This document shows positions 9,335 through 18,712 of a stretch of DNA of 64,000 nt, one piece after another. Source of the DNA: JAHEJA01 sp965656445 (GTDB taxonomy: Bacteria; Pseudomonadota; Alphaproteobacteria; Rhodobacterales; Rhodobacteraceae); contig CBFHKO010000001.1 in the NCBI GenBank assembly GCA_965656445.1, positions 682,001 to 746,000 of the forward strand, read 5' to 3'. The notes below the pieces were generated by a model, which saw nothing but the letters and a program-made list of their open reading frames with translations, was not told the DNA's origin and ran no database searches. How positions within the stretch are numbered: the stretch's first letter is position 1; the number at the start of each line of letters is the position of its first letter. Made by a program: the position numbers and the translations under genes.

Positions 9335-10264
9335 TCAAAAGGCAAAATCAAGCCTAAGCGATCCGACCACCTGACCGGACCCCTGTTCATCGAATTCAGG
9401 GCTCAACCATGTCAGGCCGTAAAACCCGCTGAACCGTTCGCCCTTGCGCAAGAGGCCAAGGCGGACACGGTGACGTTCTTGCGTCAGGGTTGCCCAGTCA
9501 TTGTCTGGCAATAACCGTGAGCCCTCGACCCAAGCTGTATCGGCCCCAATAATAAAGGCTGTGCCCTCTTCTGGATGAATGACGGTGGGATACAATGTCC
9601 CCGTCACCCCATCGCGTACGTAGAAATCTTTCTGACCAATGGTGCTGATGCGTAAATCTCCACCAACACGGATCATATCTTCTAATCCTTTGCGCGCCTC
9701 AATGAATGGCGTCACATTCACACGCTCAGAGAGCTGAATTTGGCGGCTCGCCTCACCTGTGAAGCCAAGTACGGTCTGATTTCCAATTTGTGAAGCGGAG
9801 GTAAAATCAGACAATTGATCGGCACCAACCGCTTCATGGATTTTCGATTGCATGGCCTCGATACCATTCTTCTTGCCAATGATGCTCGCATGGAGACCCA
9901 AGCTATATTGCCAATTATTGGGTTTGAAATGCGTATGCACCCCAAAGGTAAGCGCCGTCGCGAATCGCCGATCCCCTGCCGTGGTCCGTGTAAGATCCCA
10001 AGGAGCAGCGACCTGCCCTGTAATGCGGAGCTCAAGCAAATCACCAAAGGTTTCTGGAACGATATCTTGGCGACGCGGGCCCCAAACACGGCTTGTTTGT
10101 AGCGAGCCCGTTTGCCAGCGATCATGCCCATCGCCAAGCAAATCATTTGTAAATAAACGTCCATAGCCCAAAAAGGTTCGATCGCTGTCTTCTGACCAAG
10201 CCGAACCAGGTGACAAGGCAAGCGTGCCAAGCATCGCCAAGATCAATGTTAATTTTAACCGCAT
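9335..10264 (-). CDS. LpxR family outer-membrane protein (lipid A deacylase-like)
   Basis: 309-residue protein with a signal peptide (LTLILAMLGTLALSPGSAWS) and a beta-barrel-like sequence ending in an aromatic C-terminus (LRLDFAF). The early motif FTNDLLGDGHDRWQTGSL corresponds to the Asn-Asp/Asp-Arg/Thr-Asn-Gly region of LpxR-type 3'-O-deacylases (DUF2219). A histidine and lysines occur near IIGKKN...IHEAVG, the region equivalent to the family active site. The true substrate in this organism is not shown. It is monocistronic, convergent with tlpA and downstream of the chemotaxis receptor terminator. Confidence 0.75.
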   Translation of the reverse strand: MRLKLTLILAMLGTLALSPGSAWSEDSDRTFLGYGRLFTNDLLGDGHDRWQTGSLQTSRVWGPRRQDIVPETFGDLLELRITGQVAAPWDLTRTTAGDRRFATALTFGVHTHFKPNNWQYSLGLHASIIGKKNGIEAMQSKIHEAVGADQLSDFTSASQIGNQTVLGFTGEASRQIQLSERVNVTPFIEARKGLEDMIRVGGDLRISTIGQKDFYVRDGVTGTLYPTVIHPEEGTAFIIGADTAWVEGSRLLPDNDWATLTQERHRVRLGLLRKGERFSGFYGLTWLSPEFDEQGSGQVVGSLRLDFAF

Positions 10265-10295
10265 TTCTATCCCCTATTTTGCAAAGGGTGTCCCA

Positions 10296-10332
10296 CAAAA
10301 AAAAAGGCTGGGCAAGTGATTTGCCCAGCCTT
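10296..10332 (-). terminator. Rho-independent terminator of the chemotaxis receptor gene
   Basis: A perfect 12-bp inverted repeat (10304-10315 and 10321-10332) with a 5-base loop is followed on the minus strand by an uninterrupted T run (A run 10297-10305 on the plus strand). It lies 22 bp past the receptor gene stop. Confidence 0.9.
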
Positions 10333-10353
10333 CCGTCATTCAAAAGCGATAGA

Positions 10354-12498
10354 TTAGTAACGACCAAAGCCCCGCTCGTCATAATCCACTTTTGAGGCTT
10401 CTGTTTTCTTCTCAGAGGCCGCTTGCTTTGCCGGTGCTGATTTCGCCGCCGGTTTTGCCGCTGGACGGCGATTACGGTTTGCTGCTGCGCCAAGTTCAAA
10501 CTGAGAAATCTGGCGACGCACCATGTCATTCGATGTGCTGAGTTCATCCGCCACAACAGTGAGCTCTTCTGCACGAACCGCATTTGTCATCGCCGCATCA
10601 GAAATTTCCTGAATAGCGCGGTTGATGTATGTCACACCACGGGCTTGCTCATCGCTTGCCATCGTGATTTTTCCGACAAGATCAGTCACCTGTGAAATGT
10701 CATCTGCGATTTTGTCAAACGCCTCACGAGCTTGGCTAGAGACTTCAACACCAGCTTCAACACGCTTGGACGAACCAACAATCAATTCAGACGTTTCCTG
10801 AGCCGCCTTTGCAGAGCGACCTGCCAAGTTACGAACTTCGGCCGCAACCACCGCAAATCCACGACCATGTTGACCTGCACGTGCCGCTTCAACAGCTGCG
10901 TTCAAGGCAAGCAAGTTGGTTTGGAAAGCAATCTCATCAATAACTTTGATGATTTTCGCGATATCCTCTGAGGACGCTTTAATGCGATCCATTGAGTCCA
11001 CCATGCGGTTGATCTTTTCCTTGCCGTCTTGAACGATTGCAGAGGTTCCAACAACGAGGTCGTTGGCTTCTTTTGCTGCATTCGCGTTAGACAAAACTTG
11101 GCTTTCGGTTTCTTCAACAGAAGAAGACAGCTCTTCGACAGAGGATGATTGAACTTCGGCATTTGTCGCCATGACTTTTGCCGCGCTCATCATTTTCTCA
11201 GCTGCTTCAGACGCAGTGTCGTTGCCATCCTTGATACCGATCAACGTCCGCTGTGTCATCTCTAGGATTTCATCAACTGCACGTGTGGAGGATCCAACTT
11301 CGTCTTTGGCATCTGTTCCAACGCGGATGGTCAAGTCACCACTTGCGACGAACCGCTGAAGACCTTTTTGCAAGGCAGTAAGCGGGTTGGAGATTGAACG
11401 TGCCAAGAGAAGTCCGAGCACAGCTACAACCAACATTGTGATAATCGCAACAAGTGCAATTTTGTTACGCAGTGACGTCACCGCGGCCATGGCATCGTCA
11501 AAATCGACCTGCCAAATCAGGCCCATATCGACCCCATGGTGAGGATGTAAGCCGTAAGCCGCAACCAAACGTTGACCAGTTTGCGAGTCAGTTACAATTT
11601 CCACGCCACTCACACCTGAGCTTAAAGATTTAAGTAAATCAGTGTTTTGGAAATAGTCACCAGACGCGGCAGGAGAGTTCTCGGCAACACCATGGCTAAA
11701 TTTCACATTACCATCTGCACCCAAAACAAAGGCACGCGTGGCCCCTTCAAATCCAGCATCATCAGAAATGATTGCTTTGAACGGAGCTGGATCAAGTTGA
11801 AGAACCAAAGTCCCAATCGCTTCGTCATATTGGTCTTTCACTTCGCGTGCGATAAAGGCCGCAAGTTTGCCATTTGACATCACGTAGGGTTGGAAATCTG
11901 TCAGGCCGATCTCAGCAGAGGCTGCTTTAGCAACAGCTACAGACAACCCAGAGCCGCGCAGAGCGTTTGAGTTGATGTTTTCCGCAAAGTCCCGCTCTTT
12001 GAAGACAGAGTAGACGACATCACCTTTTGGCGACACGAGGAATATATCGTGATAGCCATATTCAATAAGCATGGTTTTGAACCAATCGTGGTACTTGCCA
12101 TGGAATTTTGAATAATAGCTTCCGTCGTCAATCGAGTCTGCCATATGGCGCTCTGATTCAGGATAGGCGTTGTTGCGAATATAGGAATTCTGCAAGAATT
12201 CTTTTGGATCTTTTCCTTCGCGACGAATGTTTTCAAAGCCTGCACCCAAACGCGTAAAGGCATCCTCGGTCATGCTGGTACCAGCAATAACGTTCAGATC
12301 GGCTTCAATGCGTGCAAAACTAGTGTCCATTGATTTACCAATGGTTTGCTCAACAGATTTTAGTTTCGCAAAGACATCACGCTGAATGGCTCGAGATGTT
12401 TCAAGATATGATAATAGCCCGACGATAACGACAGAGAGTGTCGTCATAATCGCAAAGAGCGCGGGCAACTTTTTTGCGATGGTTATTTTGTTCAGCAT
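10354..12498 (-). CDS. methyl-accepting chemotaxis protein
   Basis: 714-residue transmembrane receptor. TM1 is at about 12-30 (LFAIMTTLSVVIVGLLSYL). A periplasmic sensor of about 300 residues with Cache-like character follows. TM2 lies near 343-363 (VAIITMLVVAVLGLLLA) and runs into a HAMP domain. The cytoplasmic signalling domain holds the conserved hairpin tip IDEIAFQTNLLALNAAVEAA. The C-terminus is an Ala/Lys/Pro-rich tail ending DYDERGFGRY. The ligand is unknown. It is a lone receptor with no che genes nearby, transcribed alone with its own terminator. Confidence 0.93.
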   Translation of the reverse strand: MLNKITIAKKLPALFAIMTTLSVVIVGLLSYLETSRAIQRDVFAKLKSVEQTIGKSMDTSFARIEADLNVIAGTSMTEDAFTRLGAGFENIRREGKDPKEFLQNSYIRNNAYPESERHMADSIDDGSYYSKFHGKYHDWFKTMLIEYGYHDIFLVSPKGDVVYSVFKERDFAENINSNALRGSGLSVAVAKAASAEIGLTDFQPYVMSNGKLAAFIAREVKDQYDEAIGTLVLQLDPAPFKAIISDDAGFEGATRAFVLGADGNVKFSHGVAENSPAASGDYFQNTDLLKSLSSGVSGVEIVTDSQTGQRLVAAYGLHPHHGVDMGLIWQVDFDDAMAAVTSLRNKIALVAIITMLVVAVLGLLLARSISNPLTALQKGLQRFVASGDLTIRVGTDAKDEVGSSTRAVDEILEMTQRTLIGIKDGNDTASEAAEKMMSAAKVMATNAEVQSSSVEELSSSVEETESQVLSNANAAKEANDLVVGTSAIVQDGKEKINRMVDSMDRIKASSEDIAKIIKVIDEIAFQTNLLALNAAVEAARAGQHGRGFAVVAAEVRNLAGRSAKAAQETSELIVGSSKRVEAGVEVSSQAREAFDKIADDISQVTDLVGKITMASDEQARGVTYINRAIQEISDAAMTNAVRAEELTVVADELSTSNDMVRRQISQFELGAAANRNRRPAAKPAAKSAPAKQAASEKKTEASKVDYDERGFGRY

Positions 12499-12714
12499 GA
12501 CAGCTTACCTTTCGAATGACTAGGCGGTTCACAGAGACACAGCAAGATTGAGGCCAAGCTGGTCGTATGAAACGCTTCGAGTCTGCTAACGGCGATTGAA
12601 AGGAAACTTTTAACTGTTGGTCCAAGTGCCCCATGATAGTCGACACAGGGCTACGTGCACCACCTCGAAGGGATACAAGGAATAGCTTTTGATACTTGAT
12701 AAATGGCGTGCAGC

Positions 12715-13431
12715 TTATACCGCTTTTTGAACCAAACCGCCAAAACGGCGCTCTTTCAGCTCAAAGGATGCGAGAATATCATCCAAATTTTCCGGTTTAA
12801 AATCGGGCCATAGCACATCTGTAAAGAAAAATTCACTATATGCTGCGTGCCATAACAAGAAATTGGATATGCGCATGTCCCCACCCGTGCGTACAATCAC
12901 ATCGGGGGCATCACAATGCGCCAAATGTGTTGCATTCGTGAACATCTGCTCATTAATGTCGTTGGCCGCAATGTCACCCGCTGCAACTTGGCGTGCCAAT
13001 GCTTTCGTCGCTTCTAAAATTTCCGCCTGCCCCCCATAATTAATGGCAATATTCAGCGTTAATCTCGTACAATCTTTGGTAAGATCGCTCACATAATCCA
13101 TTGTTTTCACAACGGACTTAGCAAGCCCTTGGCGCGATCCAATAAAGCAAACACGAACATTTTCTTTTTTGAGTTCTTGCGCCTTTTGAACAAAGAAAAA
13201 TTTGAAAAGACGAAACAAGGTGTCAACTTCTTTGGGAGGGCGTTTCCAGTTTTCGGTCGAAAAGGCATAAAGCGTAAGCGCCGTAATTCCAACGTCTGGA
13301 GCATGACGCACAATATCTTCGACCGTTTTGACACCTCGACGGTGCCCCATAACACGAGGAAGCCCTCTATTTGTCGCCCAACGACCATTCCCATCCATAA
13401 TAATCGCAACGTGCAAAATGGCTCTCCTCAA
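12715..13431 (-). CDS. uppS: isoprenyl (undecaprenyl) diphosphate synthase
   Basis: 238-residue cis-prenyltransferase. The substrate-binding signature is HVAIIMDGNGRWA, and the family blocks LYAFSTENWKRP, RTGGDMRISNFLLWHAAYSE and ERRFGG are all present. It would add isopentenyl units to farnesyl diphosphate to make the undecaprenyl carrier used for peptidoglycan and polysaccharide. In most alphaproteobacteria uppS sits between frr and cdsA. Here it stands alone beside an H-NS gene and a polysaccharide locus, so it may be a second, specialised copy. That is inference; the rest of the genome is not visible. Confidence 0.88.
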   Translation of the reverse strand: MRRAILHVAIIMDGNGRWATNRGLPRVMGHRRGVKTVEDIVRHAPDVGITALTLYAFSTENWKRPPKEVDTLFRLFKFFFVQKAQELKKENVRVCFIGSRQGLAKSVVKTMDYVSDLTKDCTRLTLNIAINYGGQAEILEATKALARQVAAGDIAANDINEQMFTNATHLAHCDAPDVIVRTGGDMRISNFLLWHAAYSEFFFTDVLWPDFKPENLDDILASFELKERRFGGLVQKAV

Positions 13432-13446
13432 TATCTAGTATCAAAT

Positions 13447-13468
13447 GTGTCACACATTAATGTGACAC
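13447..13468. promoter_or_regulatory. palindromic site between uppS and the H-NS gene
   Basis: Perfect 8-bp inverted repeat GTGTCACA-N6-TGTGACAC, located 16 bp upstream of the uppS start in the divergent spacer. The arms and spacing suit a dimeric regulator operator or an mRNA hairpin in the uppS leader. The half-site TGTGACA resembles CRP/FNR-type half-sites in the opposite orientation; the cognate protein is not known. Confidence 0.45.
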
Positions 13469-13528
13469 TATAGTAATGAATTCCTCCATGTCATAACACG
13501 TTCGACGCGCATTATGCCAACCAAAACC

Positions 13529-13557
13529 TTGGACTTTATCTATTTTGCGCCTATAAA
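13529..13557 (+). promoter_or_regulatory. sigma70-type promoter of the H-NS gene
   Basis: TTGGAC at 13529-13534 and TATAAA at 13552-13557 are separated by 17 bp, 30 bp upstream of the H-NS gene start. Spacing and boxes fit a housekeeping promoter. Confidence 0.6.
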
Positions 13558-13587
13558 ATCACACAGTAACAAAAGGATGACGGACAT

Positions 13588-13884
13588 ATGGATTTAGATA
13601 GTTATTCATTAAATGATCTTAAGCATTTGAAAAAACAGATAGACAAAGCCATCGACACCTTTGAAGAACGAGCATTGGAAAACGCACGTTTGGAATTGGA
13701 AGAACATGCCAAAAGCCTTGGGTATACTTTGGATCAGCTAACCCAAGCTAAGCCAAAAAAAGTGGCCGCGAAATATCGCGATCCAAATGATAGCTCTCAA
13801 ACATGGACTGGGCGCGGACGGAAACCTGCCTGGGTTGTGGATCAGCTCAATTCTGGACGAACGCTAAAAGATCTATTGATCTAA
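13588..13884 (+). CDS. H-NS family nucleoid-associated regulator (HvrA/TspR type)
   Basis: 98-residue DNA-binding protein. Residues 1-45 form the short helical oligomerisation segment (YSLNDLKHLKKQIDKAIDTFEERALENARLE). The C-terminal core motif TWTGRGRKPAWV contains the RGRKP hook that inserts in the AT-rich minor groove in this family. In Rhodobacter the relative HvrA tunes photosynthesis and nitrogen genes; here the adjacent polysaccharide operon is an obvious candidate target, but this is inference. It has a clear promoter and its stop overlaps the convergent outer-membrane protein gene by 12 bp. Confidence 0.9.
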   Translation: MDLDSYSLNDLKHLKKQIDKAIDTFEERALENARLELEEHAKSLGYTLDQLTQAKPKKVAAKYRDPNDSSQTWTGRGRKPAWVVDQLNSGRTLKDLLI

Positions 13885-15396
13885 GCTCATATAAGACTTC
13901 CAATTGCGTTGGAGCGTCGATTTTGTATTAGAGAAAAAGATGTCACGATCCATCTGCGTCCAAGTCGAGAGTGGCGACCGGCGCCCTGTAGACGCCTGAA
14001 TGCGGCCGTCTATGTAGGCGGGGCCATATTTCGTTTTGTTATAGGACAGCGGAAATTCGGCGAAAATCGATAGCCCGTGATTATTTGCATCGCCAAGGTC
14101 CAACACGCCTGTGATTTGTAATCGACCTCCGCGCGTCAAAGGTTTCTCAAAGGTAAACTGACTACTTTTGGACACACCTTGTTCGGTCTTTTCCAAATTC
14201 AAAGCAGTGCCCCAATATCCACCGTAATTTGCGCGATATTCCTGAACACCCAAGCTGATCGATGTTTGCAAACAGCTGTCACATGTCTGATCAGCGCCAA
14301 AATACGCTTGGAGAGAATAAAGTTTATCGCTCACCCCATCGGGTTTATACGCACTCGCTAAAAAGCCAGTATTTTCGTCGTCAAATTGACCAAAGCGAAA
14401 CTTGGCAAATCCATCTGAGTTCCGCTGAAGCTCAAATCCGGCCAATGCTTGATCTATGTCCAGACTATCCGCATTCAACCGCAGGGCGGATTGAATAAAG
14501 GGGCCTTGCCCAAAGGACGCATAGACTGAGCCCGTCATCGCCCCTGTGCCATCTCCTAGCTCTGTTCCGAACTGGAAACGAACAAAGGGGGACGACGTAA
14601 CCTCATCCGACAGCCTGTGAAAATCACTTAGGTAAAACAATGCGGAGGTGTCATTCATGGCCTTGGCTGTATCCAGCTCAGTTGCCGGAAGGCTCACACC
14701 CACCCGTTGAACACCCAAGGATTGATGGTGCACATCTATCCGGTTTTCAAACTTGGAATTTTCTAATCTTTTTTGTTCAACAATTTGCTGAAGATCCTTG
14801 TCACGAACAACATCTGTTTGAACAACAATTTTTTCTTTGATCGATAATAATTTATCGGGATCCGTCAGCAACAGACGATACAGATCACTGTGCTCCAATG
14901 TCAAAGCGCCTGATTTTCCACGTCTAAATCGAGAAATGCCTGCTGAAATACGCTCAAAAAAACCGTTTCGTGTTGCGCAGTCTAACGCAACCAAATCTTG
15001 ACCACGAAGCTCCCAAACACGATTTCCCTTTACGATGACGGACCCATCGATGTGGTCATAGAGCCTCTCTGATAGTGAAAAAGAGGTCGATCCCAAGTTG
15101 CCAAAGACGATCTTTTTCATGATCAATTGGCTCTCAATGAGCTCATAGACTTCTATATAGTCACCGGACCGGTCCCGTATTTTTGACGCTTTACCCTCAG
15201 CCGTAATAATTCGAATTTCACCTGCGCGAATTTCTAACAAACTTGCACTCGGGACCGAAAGCGCGCGGAACAGTCTATCCTTGTCATTTACAAGATTGCG
15301 CTCGCATGCGCTTGCCTCCGCTATAGAGGCAAACCCAAAGAGGATTAGGATTGCAACCGCTGAAAAGACACCCTGATTTACCCCCACCGCATACAC
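13873..15396 (-). CDS. exported protein of the polysaccharide locus, probable outer-membrane barrel
   Basis: 507-residue protein not firmly recognised. The GTG at 15396, preceded by AGGTAGGG, is chosen because the longer frame to 15465 overlaps the upstream gene by 62 bp and delays the signal peptide. The N-terminus (VFSAVAILILFGFASIAEASA-C) is a signal sequence. Residues 80-190 look like a small soluble domain. The last ~250 residues have alternating aromatic/polar strands (FAKFRFGQFDD, GGYWGTALNLEK, GLSIFAEFPLSY) typical of a beta barrel. Position after an SLBB export gene suggests an export or YjbH-like role, but no close family is claimed. Confidence 0.6.
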   Translation of the reverse strand: MYAVGVNQGVFSAVAILILFGFASIAEASACERNLVNDKDRLFRALSVPSASLLEIRAGEIRIITAEGKASKIRDRSGDYIEVYELIESQLIMKKIVFGNLGSTSFSLSERLYDHIDGSVIVKGNRVWELRGQDLVALDCATRNGFFERISAGISRFRRGKSGALTLEHSDLYRLLLTDPDKLLSIKEKIVVQTDVVRDKDLQQIVEQKRLENSKFENRIDVHHQSLGVQRVGVSLPATELDTAKAMNDTSALFYLSDFHRLSDEVTSSPFVRFQFGTELGDGTGAMTGSVYASFGQGPFIQSALRLNADSLDIDQALAGFELQRNSDGFAKFRFGQFDDENTGFLASAYKPDGVSDKLYSLQAYFGADQTCDSCLQTSISLGVQEYRANYGGYWGTALNLEKTEQGVSKSSQFTFEKPLTRGGRLQITGVLDLGDANNHGLSIFAEFPLSYNKTKYGPAYIDGRIQASTGRRSPLSTWTQMDRDIFFSNTKSTLQRNWKSYMSLDQ

Positions 15397-15403
15397 CGAT
15401 ACC

Positions 15404-18400
15404 CTACCTGAGAGCGTTGAGTGTGAGTAGCGAAGTTGCGATATTGCTGAGAATTTGAGAAACAATTTGACTAAGCCCTAGAGCCGTAAGTTTATCAGTC
15501 TTAGGAGGCACAACAATAACAGCTCCAGGAGGTATCACGATCATAGCATCCGAGGCCGATCCAATTGGTTTACTTTTCCCATTGGGAAGAACCATAAAAA
15601 TATTTTTTTGATCTGCAATTCTGTCAAATCCACCCGCATCATCGACGTATTCTAACAATGTCTTGGTCGGGCTGAAGTCTGCGGAAACTTGACTAAACAC
15701 ACTCCCAATCACACCGACATGAGACGGACGTTGAGGAATAAAAACCTCATCTCCGTCCTGCAAGTAGATGGGATTAGACTGAGATCGTAGAGCGACATTC
15801 ACTGCTTGCCGGCCACTAACAGGAGTAGTTTTTAATTGCTGTGCGAAGGTCAAAACAGCCGAAATCTGTTCTCCCGCGCCTGCTCGATCGCTTTGAGATA
15901 GCGACAAAATAGATTGTTCAAGCTGTCGAGCAAGTGTGATATTTGCCACTGTTTGTTCATCACGCAATGAGTCGCGTGTAAACACGGCACCAAGAGGATA
16001 ACCAACAGCCGTCAGGCCTCCAGCACGTTGAATCACATCATGCAAAGTTTCCTTGCGACTAAAGGTATATTCTCCTGGGCGCTGAACTTCACCAGACAAA
16101 ACAATCTGACCAACAGAGGCATTATTAATAAAGCTCGGGACCTGAACATCAAAATCGCCTTTTAAGACAATTTTGTGAGCCGCCACAGAATTCAAATCGA
16201 TCTTTTTAGCGCTACGAAGATTGAGTTCCCCTGAGGCATTCGCATAATAGGATCTCACGTTGACCCGACGAATGTCTGCATTCGGCAAAACACCATTAGC
16301 CACACTCAACATCTCCGCCAATGTTACAGTTCCCGCAACAGGATAGAACCCGGGTTGCTCAACCGCGCCTCTCACAAGTTTAGCAGCCACTTTTAAACCG
16401 TTCAGAGCTGTTTTGACTTTTTCTTTTTCTTGGACTTCTTGTCGAACTTCTGAGGCTTGGCGCGTTTGGACCAGCTCAGTTCCTCGCGCATCAAATGTAT
16501 CCAATACTATGTCATTGGCAACATCTTCAATCAGCTGATCTGCTTCATCAGACTCAGTTAGCTCATCCAATGCCGTTGCGTTTTGATCAACTTCTTCAAA
16601 CACACTTCTCACAAAAGCCGTCGAAAATATATCAATTCGCTGACCTGCGGCGACATTGAAATCGCTAGAGTTGCCAATCAAGGAGTCCAGTCTGGTCGGC
16701 GTGTTGTTGTAGAATAATGTGCCACCTTGTTGAGTTAGCAAACCTGCGTACAAAGGATAGAGATCAAGACTATTTCGAAGCGTCGCTGCAATTTCTGACC
16801 GATGTAAATGGGTTCCAGCAGGGACGAGGGCAATTCTGCGACCATCTAATGTGATCTCCGCCGGGTTTGCAGCCTCAATCGCTTGAGACGCGAGGCTAAA
16901 CTCAACTCCGCTTGATTTGAACCCCGACAATTCCACGTTCGACAAGAACCCCTCCGTAAAGAGATGTAAACGCCAACCACGCGGAATGGTATAGTTCCGA
17001 GGATCAATCCGTGCAGTGTTCAATGTAAAGGCCTTTGCGCTTTGAGCTCGGTTATCTGGATCGATCATAACTGCGAAATCTTGCGATAGATCAACTGGCA
17101 CATTCAAGCGGCTGTCAATGATATCTGCGACTGACTGTTCAGGCAGAGGTGCTAAAATAGCAACAAGAGCATCATTTAAGAAAACATCAGAGGCCCCTGA
17201 CATTCTGATTGATCGCAAAGTGCGCTCTACATCCAAGTCACGGCGGAAAGTCGACGGCGATGTTAGTTTTAGTTGTTCATATGAGAGCAATCTATCAAAG
17301 GTTGACTGATCAAACACTGTCAGTTTTTCACCAGGATTTATTAGCACACGATCAGGGTTGGAAAAAGCATGCCTTAAATCAATTGCCCTAACACCAGTGC
17401 TGCCTGCTGCGGTTTGCTCAATCAGAGCAAATGCCAAGACGGCATTAGGGCTCAAAACTGCTCCATCCCGCAATACTCGCGCAACCGAAACTGGTCCAGA
17501 AGCTGACACAGTGTAATCAGCAATTGTCGCACCGCTTACCCCAATGGACGACACATTCCGTGTCTTAACAAATTGGATCCGAAACCCTTGGCCATTGGAA
17601 AGCTGAAAGGGCTCTCCTCTCTCAACAGCTATGGATGAAGCAATGCCTGCTGAATCAAACTCCAATAACTCCAACGTCGCACCCGGTGGGATCAATGACA
17701 AATTTGCCAGCTTAAACAAGTCATCATTATCAATGGACATGCGTCCCTTAGGCATTTCGTAAATCGCGGCACGTCCACCAAACCCAGAAACGGCAAAAGT
17801 GGCGCCCAAAGACCCAAAGTGAATGCGGACAGATTGGTCTATAATCGGATCATCAAAGTCCGCATCATTCAACAACACATCGTAGAGGTCAAAAGTCTTT
17901 CGTTCTCCCGAATCGTAAATAAGCGTAATGTCTCGCAACGAGGCTTGCCCGCCCAGTTCGCCGACATAGCCCAAAACACGGCTCAGCGGCGTGTAGGCGG
18001 GTACTGCTATTGATTTAGGCTCTTTCACAGATCCCGTTATACGAACCGGTACGAGGCGAGCGGCATCCAAGTTCACAAAAGCACGCGCGGAGGCATCTTC
18101 GACACGAAGCGTTTCGCCAAGTTCCTCTTCAAATTCAGCCAACGTAAGGCCAGTCGCCTGGATTGGATCCATGTCAGGTAGGTTGACTTCGCCATTTTGA
18201 TTGACGGTAACGATCACATCCAAGCTGAGTATGCCGCGCAACGAAAGAGATAATGCATCTCCTGACGCCAAAACATAATCTTGAGAAATTGTGTTGTAGA
18301 ATAGAATTGAGGGATCTTGTTCAAAGGAAAATACATCCATCCCAAACAAAGCCAGCTCTTCACCTGTCAAAACGCGGTAGTATTCAACAATTGGCTCAAG

Positions 18401-18712
18401 ATCAGCCTCATCTAATGGCTTTTCCAAATTTTGATCATTGAATTCGTTAATCTCTGGGTTTTGAGAATTCAAATTAAGAGTGTTGTTCGCATCCAGCGAA
18501 TTCATTGGTCTTGGCTGCTGTGGTGATCGAGGCTGATCAGCTCTTTGCGGCCCCTGAGAAGGCTGGTTCAATAGCTGCTGCAACTCTGCCTGAGACAACC
18601 CATTTGCCCCATTCAAACCGAGCAATTGTAATTGCTCTGCAGTTTGAGCAATTGCGCCAACATGAAGACACATGAAAATGGCTGCAACAAGCGCCCTGAA
18701 AAAATTAAGCAC
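15404..18712 (-). CDS. large SLBB-domain polysaccharide export protein
   Basis: 1102-residue exported protein, about three times the size of classical Wza. A signal peptide (about 1-22, ending GAIAQ) is followed by a Gln/Asn/Pro-rich stretch to ~100. The Poly_export domain lies near 145-215 (GDALSLSLRGILSLDVIV...VNQNGEVNLP), then an SLBB-like domain (VRITGSVKEPKSIAVP). A long middle region leads to further SLBB-like repeats near 785-860 (VRGAVEQPGFYPV), 890-935 (VLSGEVQRPGEYTFSR) and 1010-1060 (VGVIGSVFSQV). It probably forms the outer-membrane/periplasmic conduit for a surface polysaccharide. It overlaps the Wzz-like gene start region by 8 bp. Confidence 0.85.
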   Translation of the reverse strand: MLNFFRALVAAIFMCLHVGAIAQTAEQLQLLGLNGANGLSQAELQQLLNQPSQGPQRADQPRSPQQPRPMNSLDANNTLNLNSQNPEINEFNDQNLEKPLDEADLEPIVEYYRVLTGEELALFGMDVFSFEQDPSILFYNTISQDYVLASGDALSLSLRGILSLDVIVTVNQNGEVNLPDMDPIQATGLTLAEFEEELGETLRVEDASARAFVNLDAARLVPVRITGSVKEPKSIAVPAYTPLSRVLGYVGELGGQASLRDITLIYDSGERKTFDLYDVLLNDADFDDPIIDQSVRIHFGSLGATFAVSGFGGRAAIYEMPKGRMSIDNDDLFKLANLSLIPPGATLELLEFDSAGIASSIAVERGEPFQLSNGQGFRIQFVKTRNVSSIGVSGATIADYTVSASGPVSVARVLRDGAVLSPNAVLAFALIEQTAAGSTGVRAIDLRHAFSNPDRVLINPGEKLTVFDQSTFDRLLSYEQLKLTSPSTFRRDLDVERTLRSIRMSGASDVFLNDALVAILAPLPEQSVADIIDSRLNVPVDLSQDFAVMIDPDNRAQSAKAFTLNTARIDPRNYTIPRGWRLHLFTEGFLSNVELSGFKSSGVEFSLASQAIEAANPAEITLDGRRIALVPAGTHLHRSEIAATLRNSLDLYPLYAGLLTQQGGTLFYNNTPTRLDSLIGNSSDFNVAAGQRIDIFSTAFVRSVFEEVDQNATALDELTESDEADQLIEDVANDIVLDTFDARGTELVQTRQASEVRQEVQEKEKVKTALNGLKVAAKLVRGAVEQPGFYPVAGTVTLAEMLSVANGVLPNADIRRVNVRSYYANASGELNLRSAKKIDLNSVAAHKIVLKGDFDVQVPSFINNASVGQIVLSGEVQRPGEYTFSRKETLHDVIQRAGGLTAVGYPLGAVFTRDSLRDEQTVANITLARQLEQSILSLSQSDRAGAGEQISAVLTFAQQLKTTPVSGRQAVNVALRSQSNPIYLQDGDEVFIPQRPSHVGVIGSVFSQVSADFSPTKTLLEYVDDAGGFDRIADQKNIFMVLPNGKSKPIGSASDAMIVIPPGAVIVVPPKTDKLTALGLSQIVSQILSNIATSLLTLNALR

